The notes under the pieces are model-generated. The model saw only the letters and a program-made list of their open reading frames with translations, ran no database searches and was not told the origin of the DNA. This document shows, one piece after another, positions 9,776 through 22,400 of a stretch of 28,165 nt of DNA (the stretch's first letter is position 1; every line of letters begins with the position of its first letter). Source of the stretch: Chara braunii (Eukaryota > Streptophyta > Charophyceae > Charales > Characeae); the NCBI GenBank assembly GCA_003427395.1, contig BFEA01000498.1:925442-953606 (forward strand). Direction: 5' to 3'. Both the position numbers and the translations under genes were made by a program.

Positions 9776-12700
9776 CACTCTGTAAGGTTTTCCTGAATAA
9801 TGTGGCGTTCCTTGTGGAACTGTTTAAAGAAGAATGGAACAGGTTCCACGGGCTAGGATCTTTTCTTCTGAAAAGGATCAACAGCCAGCAAGACAGAAGC
9901 TGGCCAAATGCGACCCCGACTAATGTGGGTAGATTCATTGGGTTGCTGCGGAAATGTTTGTGCTGGCTGTTCAGGGGCCTTGATCAAGATGTGTTGACGT
10001 CAGGCGAAGTTGTTCGGGAATGTGTGCAGTTGCTGCTAGTGTTGGCAGGCAATATCTTGTCCTTGGTCAGCAGTGTGTTGGAGTCAGGGGAAGTAGTTTG
10101 TGCTGAAGCTCTGCTTATGATGCCAAGTGTTGGAAGTTCAATGAACTTGTATTGAGGGCTGGAGTTGGGAGGGACCTTCACCAACGGAAAAAGGGAGAGC
10201 CTCCTCATATCCAGTGAGGGCAGAAAACAGATAGTAGATGCGTTTAAACCATACTTGCAAGCGGACGCCGTCCGGGCGTTTCCGCACGTGCGGCAGACCG
10301 CCGGACCGGACCCGCGCGGCGCACGAATGTGCGCCCGACGACCAATTACGCCCCACCCCCCAAAAAAATAAAAAATAATGGCCCTGTCCAATCTGGTCCG
10401 GGTCCGTCTGGTCCGGGGGGAGGGTGCCGCATGCGGCAAAGCGGACCGGACCGGACGCTCGTCCGGTCCGTCTGCTTGCAAGTATGGTTTAAACTTTTAA
10501 AGTGCAAAGTGGTTAATGGAAGCTGCCCTTTCAGCTTGCAAAGTAGATTGGAAAAGAACTTGTGGTCTCGGTCAACGTAAACAAATCTCGAGAATCTTGT
10601 TCTCTGAGAAAATTTGTGGAGGCCTCTTTTTCCCCTAAATTAATAATTTACTAATCATTGTTGTAATCAACTAATAATAACTTTCTTCTTCTTCTTTTGC
10701 TGTTACAGCGCTGAACTGCGGCAGGTATGCATCAGCAAATGCTCAACATTGAAAGTGTTGTGTTGGTGGAAGATCTCGTGCGAGTTTTCAACATGTAGTA
10801 AGCATTTCCAGTTGAAATGAGCAAAATGTTGAAATTCATGTGTGGGTCTCATCTCACTTGTTTGTGGATATTCCTCAACATTTTCCTTGTTGGAACTTGG
10901 AACTCCAAACTGTAACAGGTATACAGCAGTTGGAGTCTATGTGCTTGGCAAAACACTTGAAAATGCTTGGGGAGCTGATTACCTAAAGAAGCAACAGGAG
11001 CTGTCAGATGCGGTCGAGGTAACTTCCTCTCTGCCGCCTGTAGACTCTCTCCCCCACCTTTTCCTCTCTTTCCTCCCCCTCCCCCTCCCCCCTTCTGGCT
11101 CATTCCTCTCCCACCTTCCTTTCGCCTCGTCCTCGCCCCTCTGTTCGGTCCTGCACCTACCGTGCTCGTCTGCACTGCCCTTTTTTCTTGGTACGATAGT
11201 GAGGCAGAAAAGCGGGGCCCAACATGAAGGTCATACTCACACTTGGGCTCTGACGACTTAATTTAGGCTGTAATGCGGCCAGATATGTTCGCAGCAGGAT
11301 GAGAGAGCGTACAGTATGAATGATTCACATGATTTGAGGATTGCCGTAATATGTTAACCCCAGGTGGTTTATTTGGTTATTTTATTTATTTATTCATTTA
11401 TTCTCCGGTGTATAGTACTCCATATGTATCGACATGGTCCAGGTGCGTCCAGAACTTATCTTCTGTGATAATGTGGCTTGCTTTTCTTTTTGTTTGTCTT
11501 TTTTTTTTGTCGTTTCTTTTTTTGTTTTCTTGCTTTGTTTTTGTCGCTTCGTGCTGTTTCGTTATCCTGACCTGGCTGTCTGCCCCGTGAGGTCCACCAC
11601 AATTCGAGTCCGTGACATCCCAAGGCCCAGGGTTGTACTCGTATCCGAACAGCCTGTGCAGAGAACATCCTTGGGAAAAATTTCCCTTGGGGCGATTGGG
11701 ATGCGTTTCCCGACACCCGGTTTATGCTTTAAGAGAGTATCATATAAGATAGATTGTAACATATTCTGTCTGGTGTTGATACTACTTGACAGTTTGTTAT
11801 CCTCAGCTTAACCGTTTTTTTTTTTTTTTTCATGCTAATCTTCTCTGTATCATTCTAGTTTTAACAATGTCCTGAAGGACACCGTAACTAATTTTTTAGA
11901 ACCCGAGGATAATGGAAATTGTTATCCCAACATAACACATTTTTTCATCTCAAAATATTGGATGTTGGTATCCCAGCAGGATGGATTTCGGCATGCCAGT
12001 GCAATGGATTTTTATCCCCAGCATAACGGTTGGTGGTACCCGCCCCATAAAGGCATTACATATATTTTGTTATCCATTACCTCAACAGTATACCGGATAT
12101 TTTGTTATCCCTCACCCTCAGCATAACGCATTTTTTTATTGAAAACTTCAAAATCTCCACAAGAGCATAATGAATTTGGTAATTTACCCATTACCTTGAC
12201 AGTGTAAAGGATATTTTATTACCCATTACCTCCACACTCGAACGGGTGTTTTGTTATCCATCACCTGCTCAGTGTAACGGACACTTTGTTATCCGTGACC
12301 ACCAGCATAACAGATTTTGTAATTGGCCACCCCCTGCATAACGGATTTTATCTGCCTACCCCTACCATAGCGGATTTTCTTTTCCTGCAGCATGACGGAC
12401 AAAATTATTCCAGCATGACAACACCCCAGGGCCCAGACCACTGAATATATATCATAATTATTAATTAATGTATAATTATACTTGATATATATTATATTAT
12501 ATAGTGATGTAGTAGCTTATAGATCCCAGAGCACTCCACTCGTTGAAGGAAAATGGGAAGGACGAGGGAAAGTGAGCATGGTGGCGGCAACGAGGAGAAC
12601 AAAAATGCCACACCTTGTTCAAGGCATAACAGAAAGGAAGAGGCAAAGCGAGGGGCAAAAAACGAACAGAATTCTGGGTCTGAAATCCATATACCAGGAC

Positions 12701-14509
12701 CAAATAATCCAGTTACATGTATTTTTTTATTCAAAAAAATACATATACCATATTACAATAGAATAGAATCAATAATCTAATTCATAAAATTAGTTTACCA
12801 TTGGCTTCAAGTAATTTAATATTAGAACTTATAATTCCAATAATACATATAAGTATTACACCGAACCCAAAGCATAATAAACCTGACAAAAAAAAGGATG
12901 GCAAGAAAGTTGAAGAAACTCTTTACTCGTAACATTATGTGCTTGGTGCTCAGAGGGTCTTTGATTTGATTGGCGGCAGAATAACAGGTTAGCAATTTGC
13001 ATGGAGCTGGTGACTGCAGTGCTTGGTGATCACGGGCAGCGGCCAAAGGAGGACTATGGTGCGTTTATGTTTGTTCTCGTAGGCTATTACATTTACATGT
13101 TCGTTTTTTTTTTTTTTTGTTGATTGGGTAATGGGAATTACTTCATGTCATCTTGGCTTGGCCAAGGAACTGCTGCCTTGTTGTACCCCACTAAATATAA
13201 TTGTGCCATGATTAGTACCATCCCATCCATTTTTTCCAATGATACCGTTGTTGTGATACCCTTATTCTTGGGTGATTTTTGGACTGTATCTCCCCTCCGG
13301 TGCCGTTCTTGTGATACCGTTTTCAAAGTTACCCTTCTCGTGATAAAATTAAGTTGCTCTTCTTTTTATAACATTTTCAAAGTTACCCTTCTCGCAATAG
13401 CATTTTCAAAGTTACCCTTCTCGCAATACCGTTTTTGAAGTTACGCTTCTTGCAATACCATTTTCTAAATTATCCTTCTTGTGATGCCATTTTCAAAGTC
13501 ACCCTTCTTGTGATATCATTCTTATTAGGTACCTTTTGACGGTATTGTCTTTACGGTGACCATTTGAACGGTACCATTCTGTTCTTATGGTACCTTTGAA
13601 AAAATGGTGTCAATTGCAACAGGAACAGAAATTCTTTTGGTAATGAAAAGAAAAAGAAATTCTTTTGGTAATGAAAAATAGCTTGACCTTCTCGCCTTGC
13701 CCAAGGAGATTACAAAGTGCAGATGGCACCATTGTTGAAGTTACCATTCTCTACCCAGACCATGTGGCTGAACACTGCACCCATCAACTCTTGATAAACT
13801 GACCTGAGGTCAAATCCTGATGGTATCAGATGAACAACTCCACTTACCTGAGGCCAGTCAGCTCCATGATGATATGTCAAGGCCATAAGGTTTCGTAGAC
13901 GAAGGGAAGTAAAAAGAAGAGGGATAAAAGTCACCTACCTTATGATGTCATTCTTGTGGTCCGTACTTGGTACCATTTAATAAATGGCATTAATTCTCAG
14001 AGTACCATCTGAATGGTGCCGTTCTTATATGGTACAAGGGTACCTGTTGCGGTTTCGCATGCAAATAACCAAAAGTTAAGATGAATGGGAGAGAGGTGAG
14101 GGGCGGGGGGAGGGGGTAGTTCTTGTTTTGAGGCAGTCTGTTTGGCGAGGGGCCTGGGGAGGGGGTAGTTCTTGTTTTGAGGCGGTCTGTTTGCTGTGTT
14201 TTCCGAGAATGTTTATGATCAACCAATGTTGTATGGATGCCATGTGGTGCCTTTGGGACCGATGGTGCAGTCAGCATTTTCGGGATGTCGACGGCGGAGG
14301 AGGGTTGGTGGCGAGCAGGGAATGTGGGGGATGCAGGTGGAAGAAACCCCCTGAGGACTATCGTCGGGAGGCGATCGGATCCGCTTGTTCTGGATTGAAC
14401 TTAACTACTTCTTCCTATCATTGCGTTATTTTGTCAACGCATGTGTGTGCATGTTTGCTGCCTTCCTATCAAGTGTGTATTTCACTATCTACTTGCAAAC
14501 CTGCCTTCA

Positions 14510-14543
<34 letters not shown>

Positions 14544-14848
14544 GGTGTGCGCGCATGTGATTTTTCTGTTCGTTTTATCATTTTAGGGGGTCCTGATGGT
14601 CCCTGGATCAGATATGAAACTGACCGGAATAGACACTACAGTTGGTCGTGATGGGGGGGGGGGNNNNNNNNNNNNNNNNNNNNNNNNNNNNNNNNNNNNN
14701 NNNNNNNNNNNNNNNNNNNNNNNNNNNNNNNNNNNNNNNNNNNNNNNNNNNNNNNNNNNNNNNNNNNNNNNNNNNNNNNNNNNNNNNNNNNNNNNNNNNN
14801 NNNNNNNNNNNNNNNNNNNNNNNNNNNNNNNNNNNNNNNNNNNNNNNN

Positions 14849-14910
<62 letters not shown>

Positions 14911-15105
14911 TCCCCCCCCCGCCCCCCGCTCGCTTGCTCGTGCGTGCAAGCACATTAGCACAATTTTTTTTTGAGTGTCTTGATGACCAGGGATTGCATA
15001 TGGGGGGGCGTGTAGTTTCTTAAGGGTCTCGATGGAACTGATCGGAGCAGATACTACAGTTGATTGTGTGGGGTAAAGGGGGGNGGGGGGGGGGGTAGTT
15101 AGATT

Positions 15106-15141
<36 letters not shown>

Positions 15142-15879
15142 CAGAGGGGATCGTGCACAGAATGAGGGGAGAAAAGGTGGAGTAGGGGCTGAAGAGCGGA
15201 GGAGGGGGAAGGGCGGAGGAGTGGCCAAAGGGTGGAGTCTCCCACTCGCTCGTGTTTTTTGTTTTTTTAATAGGAAGAAAAGGTCTCCATGGATCACGAA
15301 TCAGATTTGGAGCTGATCGGAGCAGATACTACACTTGATCGTTAGGGGTTGGGGGGGGGGGAGGAAGATGGGGCGCGTAGTTAGTTAGATTGGGGTCTCT
15401 TTCTCTCTCTCTCTGTGTCTCTCTAGTCTCTCTCTCTCTCTTGCTCGTTCTCGCATGTGAAAGTTTTTTTTTTCTTTTTTTAAGGGTCTCGATGGACCAC
15501 GGATCATATATGAAACTGATCGGAGCAGATGCTGCACTTGATCGTGTGTGGGGGAGGTGATTGGAGTAGCTACTGCGTTTTTTTTTTTTTTACAACGGTC
15601 TCGATGCTCAAGGATCTTATATGGATGCCTGCTCTCTCTCTCTCTCTCTCCAGGCGGAGGGGAGCACGCGCAGAATGAAGGGATAGAAGGGCAGAGGAGG
15701 ACGCGGAAGGGAGCAGAGGGAGGGGGCGGGGGGGGCAGAAGCAGCGGCGAGGGAGAACCAGCGGGGCTGAGGGAGGGGTGAGAGGGGGAGGAGCGGAGGA
15801 GGGGTGGGAAATTGACCCGGACAGGGGAGCCCTTCGCTGGTGCAGGGCTCCCCACGGGTGAGAGGGGGAGGAGCAGAGG

Positions 15880-15963
<84 letters not shown>

Positions 15964-16351
15964 ACTGACCCGGACAGGGGAGCCCTTGCGCTGGTGCAGG
16001 GCTAGCTGATGGCGACGCGGACCGCAGGCAGCATGGAGAGCGCTGGCGGAGGGCAGGCGCTGGCTTTGGCGGAGGAATGAACGCCTGCCGAGTGCGGGCA
16101 GAGGGGGGGCCGAGGGCGCTGGCGGAAGGGAGCAGCACGAGCGTTCGCGCGCGCGCGAGAGAGAGAGAGAGGGAGAGACGGATAGAGGAGGGAAGTGGCC
16201 CCTGACGTCGATCTCCCATTTTGGAGCAGTTTTCTGGTGTCGACGTGCCACCCATGCATGCCATCACCTCCCAGCCACGTGCTCAACGGCAGAGGAGAGG
16301 AGCCACGTGCTCAACGGCAGAGGAGAGGGAGGCAGGGAGGGGGGGTGTGGG

Positions 16352-16415
<64 letters not shown>

Positions 16416-19400
16416 TGTGAAAGTGTGTTATGTTACAGCGGGCGCTTCAGGGAACTGCGACCGGCGCTTCACGACAATGAACAGCCACGGGCGCTTTCGG
16501 CTTTGAAACAGACCGACAGGTGCCTCACCGACAGCACTAAACGACACGGGTGCCACATTCGAAACAGAGGGGCGCTGCAGCCACGGCACGGAACGACAGC
16601 AGACTCAGTGGGAAACAGCGCCACACGGCGCTCGAACAACCCGTTGAAACTGAAAACCTGCACTGCCATCTGGGCCGTCGGACCCTACTGTGCCGAAGGC
16701 CTGGATTTGGACGCGGGCTTATATCAAGTCCGTGCTGATCCAGGCCGCCGGTCCGGTAGAACCCGATGGCCCAGATCACAGATTTGATACAATCTCCCGA
16801 CGATATGGGCCGTGGGCCGGTAAGACCGTGATGGCTCAGATTTCTGTTTTGTTACAATCTCCCGACGATCCGGGCCGTGGACCGGTAGGACCGCAACGGC
16901 CCGTATTTCAGATTTGTGATGCTAGCAATTTTAGTAGTGCAGGGACCTGTTTGAATCGTACGTCTGAAATGGTTGTTCTATTTGAACTGTAACATTCTCA
17001 TGCTATCATTTGAAAGGTAGGGTAGGGTTCTTGCCATTGAACGGGACCACCATTGAATGGGACCACCATGGAACACCATTCTTCGTGATGTAACTTCGAA
17101 ATTGTGAGAATGGTACCTTATTGTACGGTACCGTAACAATGATCACATGAACGACACCATTTTCAAAGTTGCCATTCTTGCGATATCGTTCTTGTGGTAT
17201 TTCTTGAACGGTACTGTTCTTATGGTATATTTGAAGAGTACCATTCTGTGATGCTACTAGAATGACACCCCTTTTCCAGGGCAGTCAGAAGAGGTAGTAT
17301 TGACTTTAGCAGAGTTCGTCTGCTGTTTTATAAAGGACAAATGTTCAATGTGTAACAATGCGTGTAAGGAAGAGGTTCATGCTTGTGGGTGGTGAAAGTC
17401 CAGAAATGTCGAGTAAACCTATCGTGAATCAGATGACGTTGCACCAACGCAGCGCATTGGACTTTGTACACTTGGAAGATGGCGAAATGGTGTTGGTGCC
17501 GAAGTTGTTGGACTTGTTGAACATGATAGGAGAAGGGAGGGTGGGATAACTCCCCTCTGATTGCGACTGGGGCATTGACTGCTGAGACTTGAAGAGTACT
17601 TTTGAGATTGTGCCAGCATTGTGCTGGGATTGAAAAGTTAATAAGTTACTCCGTTACCTACACAGATACACCACAAATCACAATCAGAAATAGCGGAAGC
17701 CAGCAGACCTACAGTGTCGGGTTCTAAGTCAAGCAGGCTAACTTAGAGGCAGGGGTGAGGGGTGGTCCACTCGGGTCTCAGCCGTAATGGAGAGGAGCGT
17801 ATGTGTATCCTTATTGTATTCTCCATTGACTTGCCGGGGGAATAGGAACGGGACTGTTGCTCCCCAGAATGGTAGGAGCCAGAACCATGAGGTTCTGTTT
17901 TTATTTGAAAAAAAAAAAGAAGTTACTCCGTTAGGAGGAAAATTGAAATCACAGTTTAGTAGCTGATGCTTGCTGGTTTTGTTGTGGGTTTGCAGTTGTT
18001 GTGACAGCTGTGGCTGATTTGCATTCACGTCCTCGGTTTTACTCCACTGCGGAGGTTGTGGCTTTCTGTCGACAGTGGCGTCTTCCCACTAATGACTATT
18101 GGCTCTTCTCCACCAAGTAAGTCTTTGCTCGACTTCACTGCTATTGTTGTTTCTCTCTTGCTCATTGGTACCATTCCCTGCTGCCACTGCTTCTCACAAA
18201 AAACTTGAAAAAAGAGGAAAACACCTTCCTCCTGCTGCCTGGGTTCCTCTATCGAACTTCAAGCCATGCTTTGATAAACCAGTTGAGGCGGGGCGTATTT
18301 CAAATTTTGCCTATCCATAGGGGCATATTGTTTGGGAAGCTTTAGGATAAGAAAACAGCTTACGGAAAGTTCGGGGAGTCTTTTTTCTGCTGCTGGATAT
18401 CAAACAGTGGCGTGAAGCATCCTGTGCATCTGCCCTGTATCTATGATAAAGCCTCGTTAAGCGCCCCCCAGTCCTTGGGTTTGGTGGAAGTGACGCCCCG
18501 AAATTTGCTGTGGGCTGGATGCATCCTTTTTCGTTCCCTACTTTTTGTCTTGAATGGGTGCATTTTGTGGTTGGGGGATAGTGCAGGGGGGGTGGGTGAG
18601 AAACAAAAGCTTGAGAGATTGGTTGGTTGAACTCGGGTTCGAACCCCTAGCAACCCCTGGTGAGAAGAGCCGGTGACCGGATTTTGTATTGACTATCATG
18701 TCCTTATCTTGCAGAAGACGGTAGCAGTGGAGGTGGAGCTTTAGGGATGTAGTTCGTCAATTGCCACTCTTTTCTTCCGAACGTGGGTGCTGGGCCAGTT
18801 GTATCCGCCGGGTGACCAGCCTGCCGGACCTTGAAAGCCTGCTGCAGTGGTAGGCCAGTCTGGCAAGCCAGGACTGGGCTTGCAAGGGTGCGGCAAAATA
18901 GCTTAAGCAAAAGTCATGGTGTAAGTCTGGGAATCTGGGATTCAAACAATCTTTGTCTGTTTCTCTGTATGAGTGGTGGTTCACGATCCTGGGCTGACCG
19001 ATATTGTCTGTCTGGGGCTGTTGGGATCACAGTTGGGTTTGATGTCCAGATCTATTTTGTATATGTAGTTGTTTCTGTGGCTGTATCCTATGTTATGCTG
19101 GCTAGCTGTCTGTAGGCAAAGTACCTTCTACCGCCTTTGCCCGAATGGAGCGGCCGGTCATTATCATCGTATTTGGTGCAAACTCCAGTCCAGATACGGC
19201 CATTTTTACCGGGTGTCCTATTTGGGTGAACATGGTGAGGAACCAGCTTGCGGCCTGTAGCCATGGTGTCGCTTTAGGATACAGTATGTTGAGGAATAAG
19301 TAGAATATTGTCCGATAATGGTTTCGTTTTCAACAGACCGGCTCTAAGAGTGGAGATCCTGGCTGAGACGCTGCACATATGGAAGAGAGAGAGATGCGCA

Positions 19401-22400
19401 AAGTATATTGTTGTGCAGCCGTTGTGTATGCTGCTCCGGTATTGTGGTCGATCTCAAGATGATGCATCGTGTGTAATGGAGTTGGGCGTTTTTTCAGATA
19501 GAGTGCGTGCACTCAACCTTAGTGCCTCTCTGTGAAACAGTTCTCCTGTGCAATCTTGGTCTTTTTTTTAGCTGCGTGGTGTTGAAGCCACCTGACGAGG
19601 TCCTCGGTGAGGGAGATTGCTGGAGTATGCCGTGTGTGGTGATGCTGACAAGACTCGAAATCTTGCTGCTGGCGACAGTGTGGACACTGTGGAGTAAATT
19701 TGTATTCTCGTTTCCTCTGTGTGTGTGTTGTGTTCGTGGTCGCTTTTACGTTTCCTCTGTGTGTTGTGTTCGCGCTCGCTTGTACGTACAAATGCATGTG
19801 GTGCTTGTTGGCGTTCATACATCTACACACTCTCAGTGCGAAGGCAAACCTCATGTCAGTGTAGGGCATACTCATGCCAGTAGGCTGCTCTCCGATCTCC
19901 ACCTGGTCTTCGCAGTGAGCCTTTTTTCCTCAACCTGCGGTGGTGCTTGCCCTCTCTATTGATGACCCTCCGTCAGCAGTTTCATCGGGGGGCTTGATAT
20001 GCCTTTCCCCGAGTAAACATCCTGGATGTATGTGACTTCAATCATGGACAGCTTCAGTCCCAAATGTTGCAGTGTGAGTATGTGCCCTTAGTTGTTCTGC
20101 AATACATGGCTCACTGCGGCCTGTGGGTGGTTGAGTGAGGGGTGCATCGCTTCTTCCCTGTTCCTGATAAAGCTCTGTGAAGTTTGTTAACCAGAACAAC
20201 AAAAAGATAGATGGAGGAGAAAAACCACATACGGAAGAGACACAGAACATATGACAATGTCCACCAAATTTGTCTAGTCTAGGTAAGCATGCTTTTTTCT
20301 GTTTGGGCCGTACTTGACCATGAGTGCACTTCTCTAATGCTCTTGATTCTGTACAGGCAATCAATTATGCAGTACTTTGCAGCATTTGATGCTTTGTGTG
20401 AAGAAGGGACGGCCACACCTGTGACCAAGGCGCTGAACCAAGTTGCAGATGTCAGTGTCGCAGGTATGAGAGCTTTTCGACACTCTGTTGGCCCACGAAA
20501 CCTCTCCTTGCCCCCCAAACCCTCCTTGCCCCTTTCTGGTTCCCTTGGCTTCCAGGGTTGTCCAAATGGTAATGACCAGGGGTTGTGGGTTTGTGGTGTT
20601 TATCCGTGGCGGGTGGTTATACCGGCCGGTAATAGCTGGGCAGCCTCAGTGGGGGGCTCACGAGAATCTGCTTCTCCTTGATGCCCTGTGGTCTGGAACT
20701 CACCACAAAATTTGCACAAATGATTTTTTTTTAGATTCTTTGGATATCTGGTCAAATGGTGATCCCCAGGGGTTGTGGGTTTGTGGTGGTGATCCTTGGC
20801 TGGTAGTGCTCCTTGGCAGGTGGTTTTCCCGGCTGGTAATAGCTGGGTGCCCTCAAGAATCTGTTTCTCCTTGATGCCCTGTGAACTCGCCACAAAATTT
20901 TCAGATTTTTTGAAGGTCTGGTGTGGCGGGGGAAAAGAAACAGCAGTGATAACCAGAGTAGTGAGAGGCATAGTTCACCATCGGGGTAGCAGTCACGAGG
21001 GGTGAGGGTGCTGGTGGGTACATGGGAAGGTGGTGGTGGTTACCAATTGTGGGGGCGGTAGAGGTGGGTTGGAGGTCACCAGGGATGGGACCGGTGATTG
21101 TGGCGTCTGCCAGGTGCCTGGTGGGGTTGGTGGGAGGGGAAGGCACTCAGGAGTGGCTGTGTTGAGGTGGTGCTTACTTCTCTTTTTAACGTTTTTTGTT
21201 GATTTTTCTTTTCTCCTGTGTTGTCCCGGAATTCCCTGCAGTGATCCCTCGGGATTGATCCTGTTGTTTTGGTGATTCCTATGGCTGCTGAGCAGCACTG
21301 GTGATTACCAGTCAAGGAGGGAAAACCGTGCTCTCTGGTCTTGGCGCGTATTATTTATGAGATTAGCATAGGGTACAGTCTTGTTTGTTATATTCTGTTT
21401 GTGTCAAACTAGCAGGGGCAGTGGCGTGCCGGTTTTGGTTGAAGTTGTCCCTCTCTCGCTCTCCATAGAGACAGACATGAGATAGAGATAGACATAAAGG
21501 TACAGAGAGACATGGAGGTAGAGATGTCTCGCTATGCCTATGTCTATCTCTATCTCTATGGCCATGTCTATGTCTCTCTCTTATCTGTGAGTCTATCTAT
21601 ATCTGTCTCTATTGACATGGTATGGGAAGTATGAACATTTGAGCCTCTCTCGTGATTACCAGTTTCGAAATGCGTACCCACAGGCTCCATAAGAGTCCAT
21701 TTCAAAAATCAAACTGGACAGTTTCACGGTTGATAACTCTATGAAATTTATACTTTTCCTATATTGTTTTTTTCTTGAAATCCATCTATTTCACAGCTCA
21801 ACGAAGTCACCGAGACTGTCAGGGTGAGATTTTGGAAGGTTTGGTCGTCCGGATTGTTAGCCCTCGGAGTGCACAGAAGATGATGGAGGTAGTTCAGAAG
21901 TTTCCACTCCACTCGCAAGGTAAGGTCTACTGTCCCAAACCGCGGCTACTGCTTTCATCTTACCTTCTGCGTATGTACCCCTCCCTTTGTGTGCCCTTCT
22001 CTCCCCTTCTCTCACTCCATCTCTCTGGAGTTCTTTCTCCCTGTCTCTCTCCCACACTCTTTTCATCCTTCACAACAGCACCCCTGTTCTCCCTCCCCCC
22101 CCCCTGCGGTTTCTCCCCTTCCCCCCTGCTATCTTGGCGAAATGACCAACCACCCATTTCCAGATGCCCTTAGTTCTTCCCTTGCGACCCTCTATTCCTT
22201 CCTGTGCCCTTGTGTCTTGTCGTCTTTACCTCTTTCTGTGTCATAAGACTGGCATAATGAGGGGCAGGAGGGAGAATCGGCTTTTGCATTAGGGTAGGAC
22301 TGAGAAGATGGAGTGAAGGTAGAGGGTAGTGACAGGGGTGGAAAACTGAATGGCATCCTTGCACAGGGACCAATGGTCCAAATTAGAAAAACAAAAAAAA

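Larger units (their letters stand above)
6383..10918 (+). other. RNL: Intron 3
   Basis: 4536 bases, bounded by gtaagt and aacag. It holds a 30-bp minisatellite, two MITE-like elements, CT and GA microsatellites and an unidentified open frame. The stretches 6695-8195 and 8439-9415 contain pyrimidine-rich tracts, with nothing else I can name. Confidence 0.9.
11019..12979 (+). other. RNL: Intron 4
   Basis: 1961 bases, bounded by gtaact and cggcag. It holds a degenerate minisatellite (about 11880-12420) and an AT-rich island (12430-12900). The stretch 11019-11850 is pyrimidine- and T-rich, with nothing else recognised. Confidence 0.9.
14587..15650. repeat. Poly-G/TC cassette array (five diverged copies)
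   Basis: A core of about 60 bases (ggtctcgatgga...atatgaaactgatcgg...agatactacacttgatcgtg) recurs at about 14588, 15026, 15282, 15485 and, partially, 15597. Most copies are followed by a G run and then a TC run. Copies are diverged and spaced 110-440 bases apart. The assembly gap falls inside the first copy's G/TC junction. Confidence 0.85.
13059..17995 (+). other. RNL: Intron 5
   Basis: 4937 bases excluding any error in the N gap, bounded by gtgcgt and tttgcag. It is the largest and most repeat-dense intron: two islands of one minisatellite family, repeated poly-G/TC cassettes, an assembly gap, long poly-G and GA tracts, and several direct duplications. A 63-codon frame at 17358-17549 has no recognisable similarity. 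Confidence 0.9.
20464..21796 (+). other. RNL: Intron 7
   Basis: 1333 bases, bounded by gtatga and ttcacag. It holds a direct duplication of about 190 bp and a GATA-like quasi-palindrome, annotated separately. Confidence 0.9.

Noticed and set aside
10719-10734. Possible 16-base micro-exon (cgctgaactgcggcag) after a good acceptor in intron 3
   Set aside because: Exon 3 joins exon 4 exactly as the protein family predicts (GN-L-YTAVG), so an extra exon would insert residues and shift the frame.
13230-13550. CRISPR-like regular spacing of repeats
   Set aside because: The units are contiguous and diverged with no unique spacers, in a spliced eukaryotic gene. It is a minisatellite.
14583-15297. 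Open frames crossing the N gap
   Set aside because: They are open only because N codons are not stops; flanks are simple repeats.
15385-16267. Two long - strand open frames (288 and 216 codons)
   Set aside because: They read through the poly-G/poly-C and GA tracts as Pro, Ser and Arg runs. They are open because of composition, not selection.
17358-17549. 63-codon open frame in intron 5
   Set aside because: It has no recognisable family, and exons 5 and 6 are contiguous in the protein, so it is not part of the ligase. The length is within chance.
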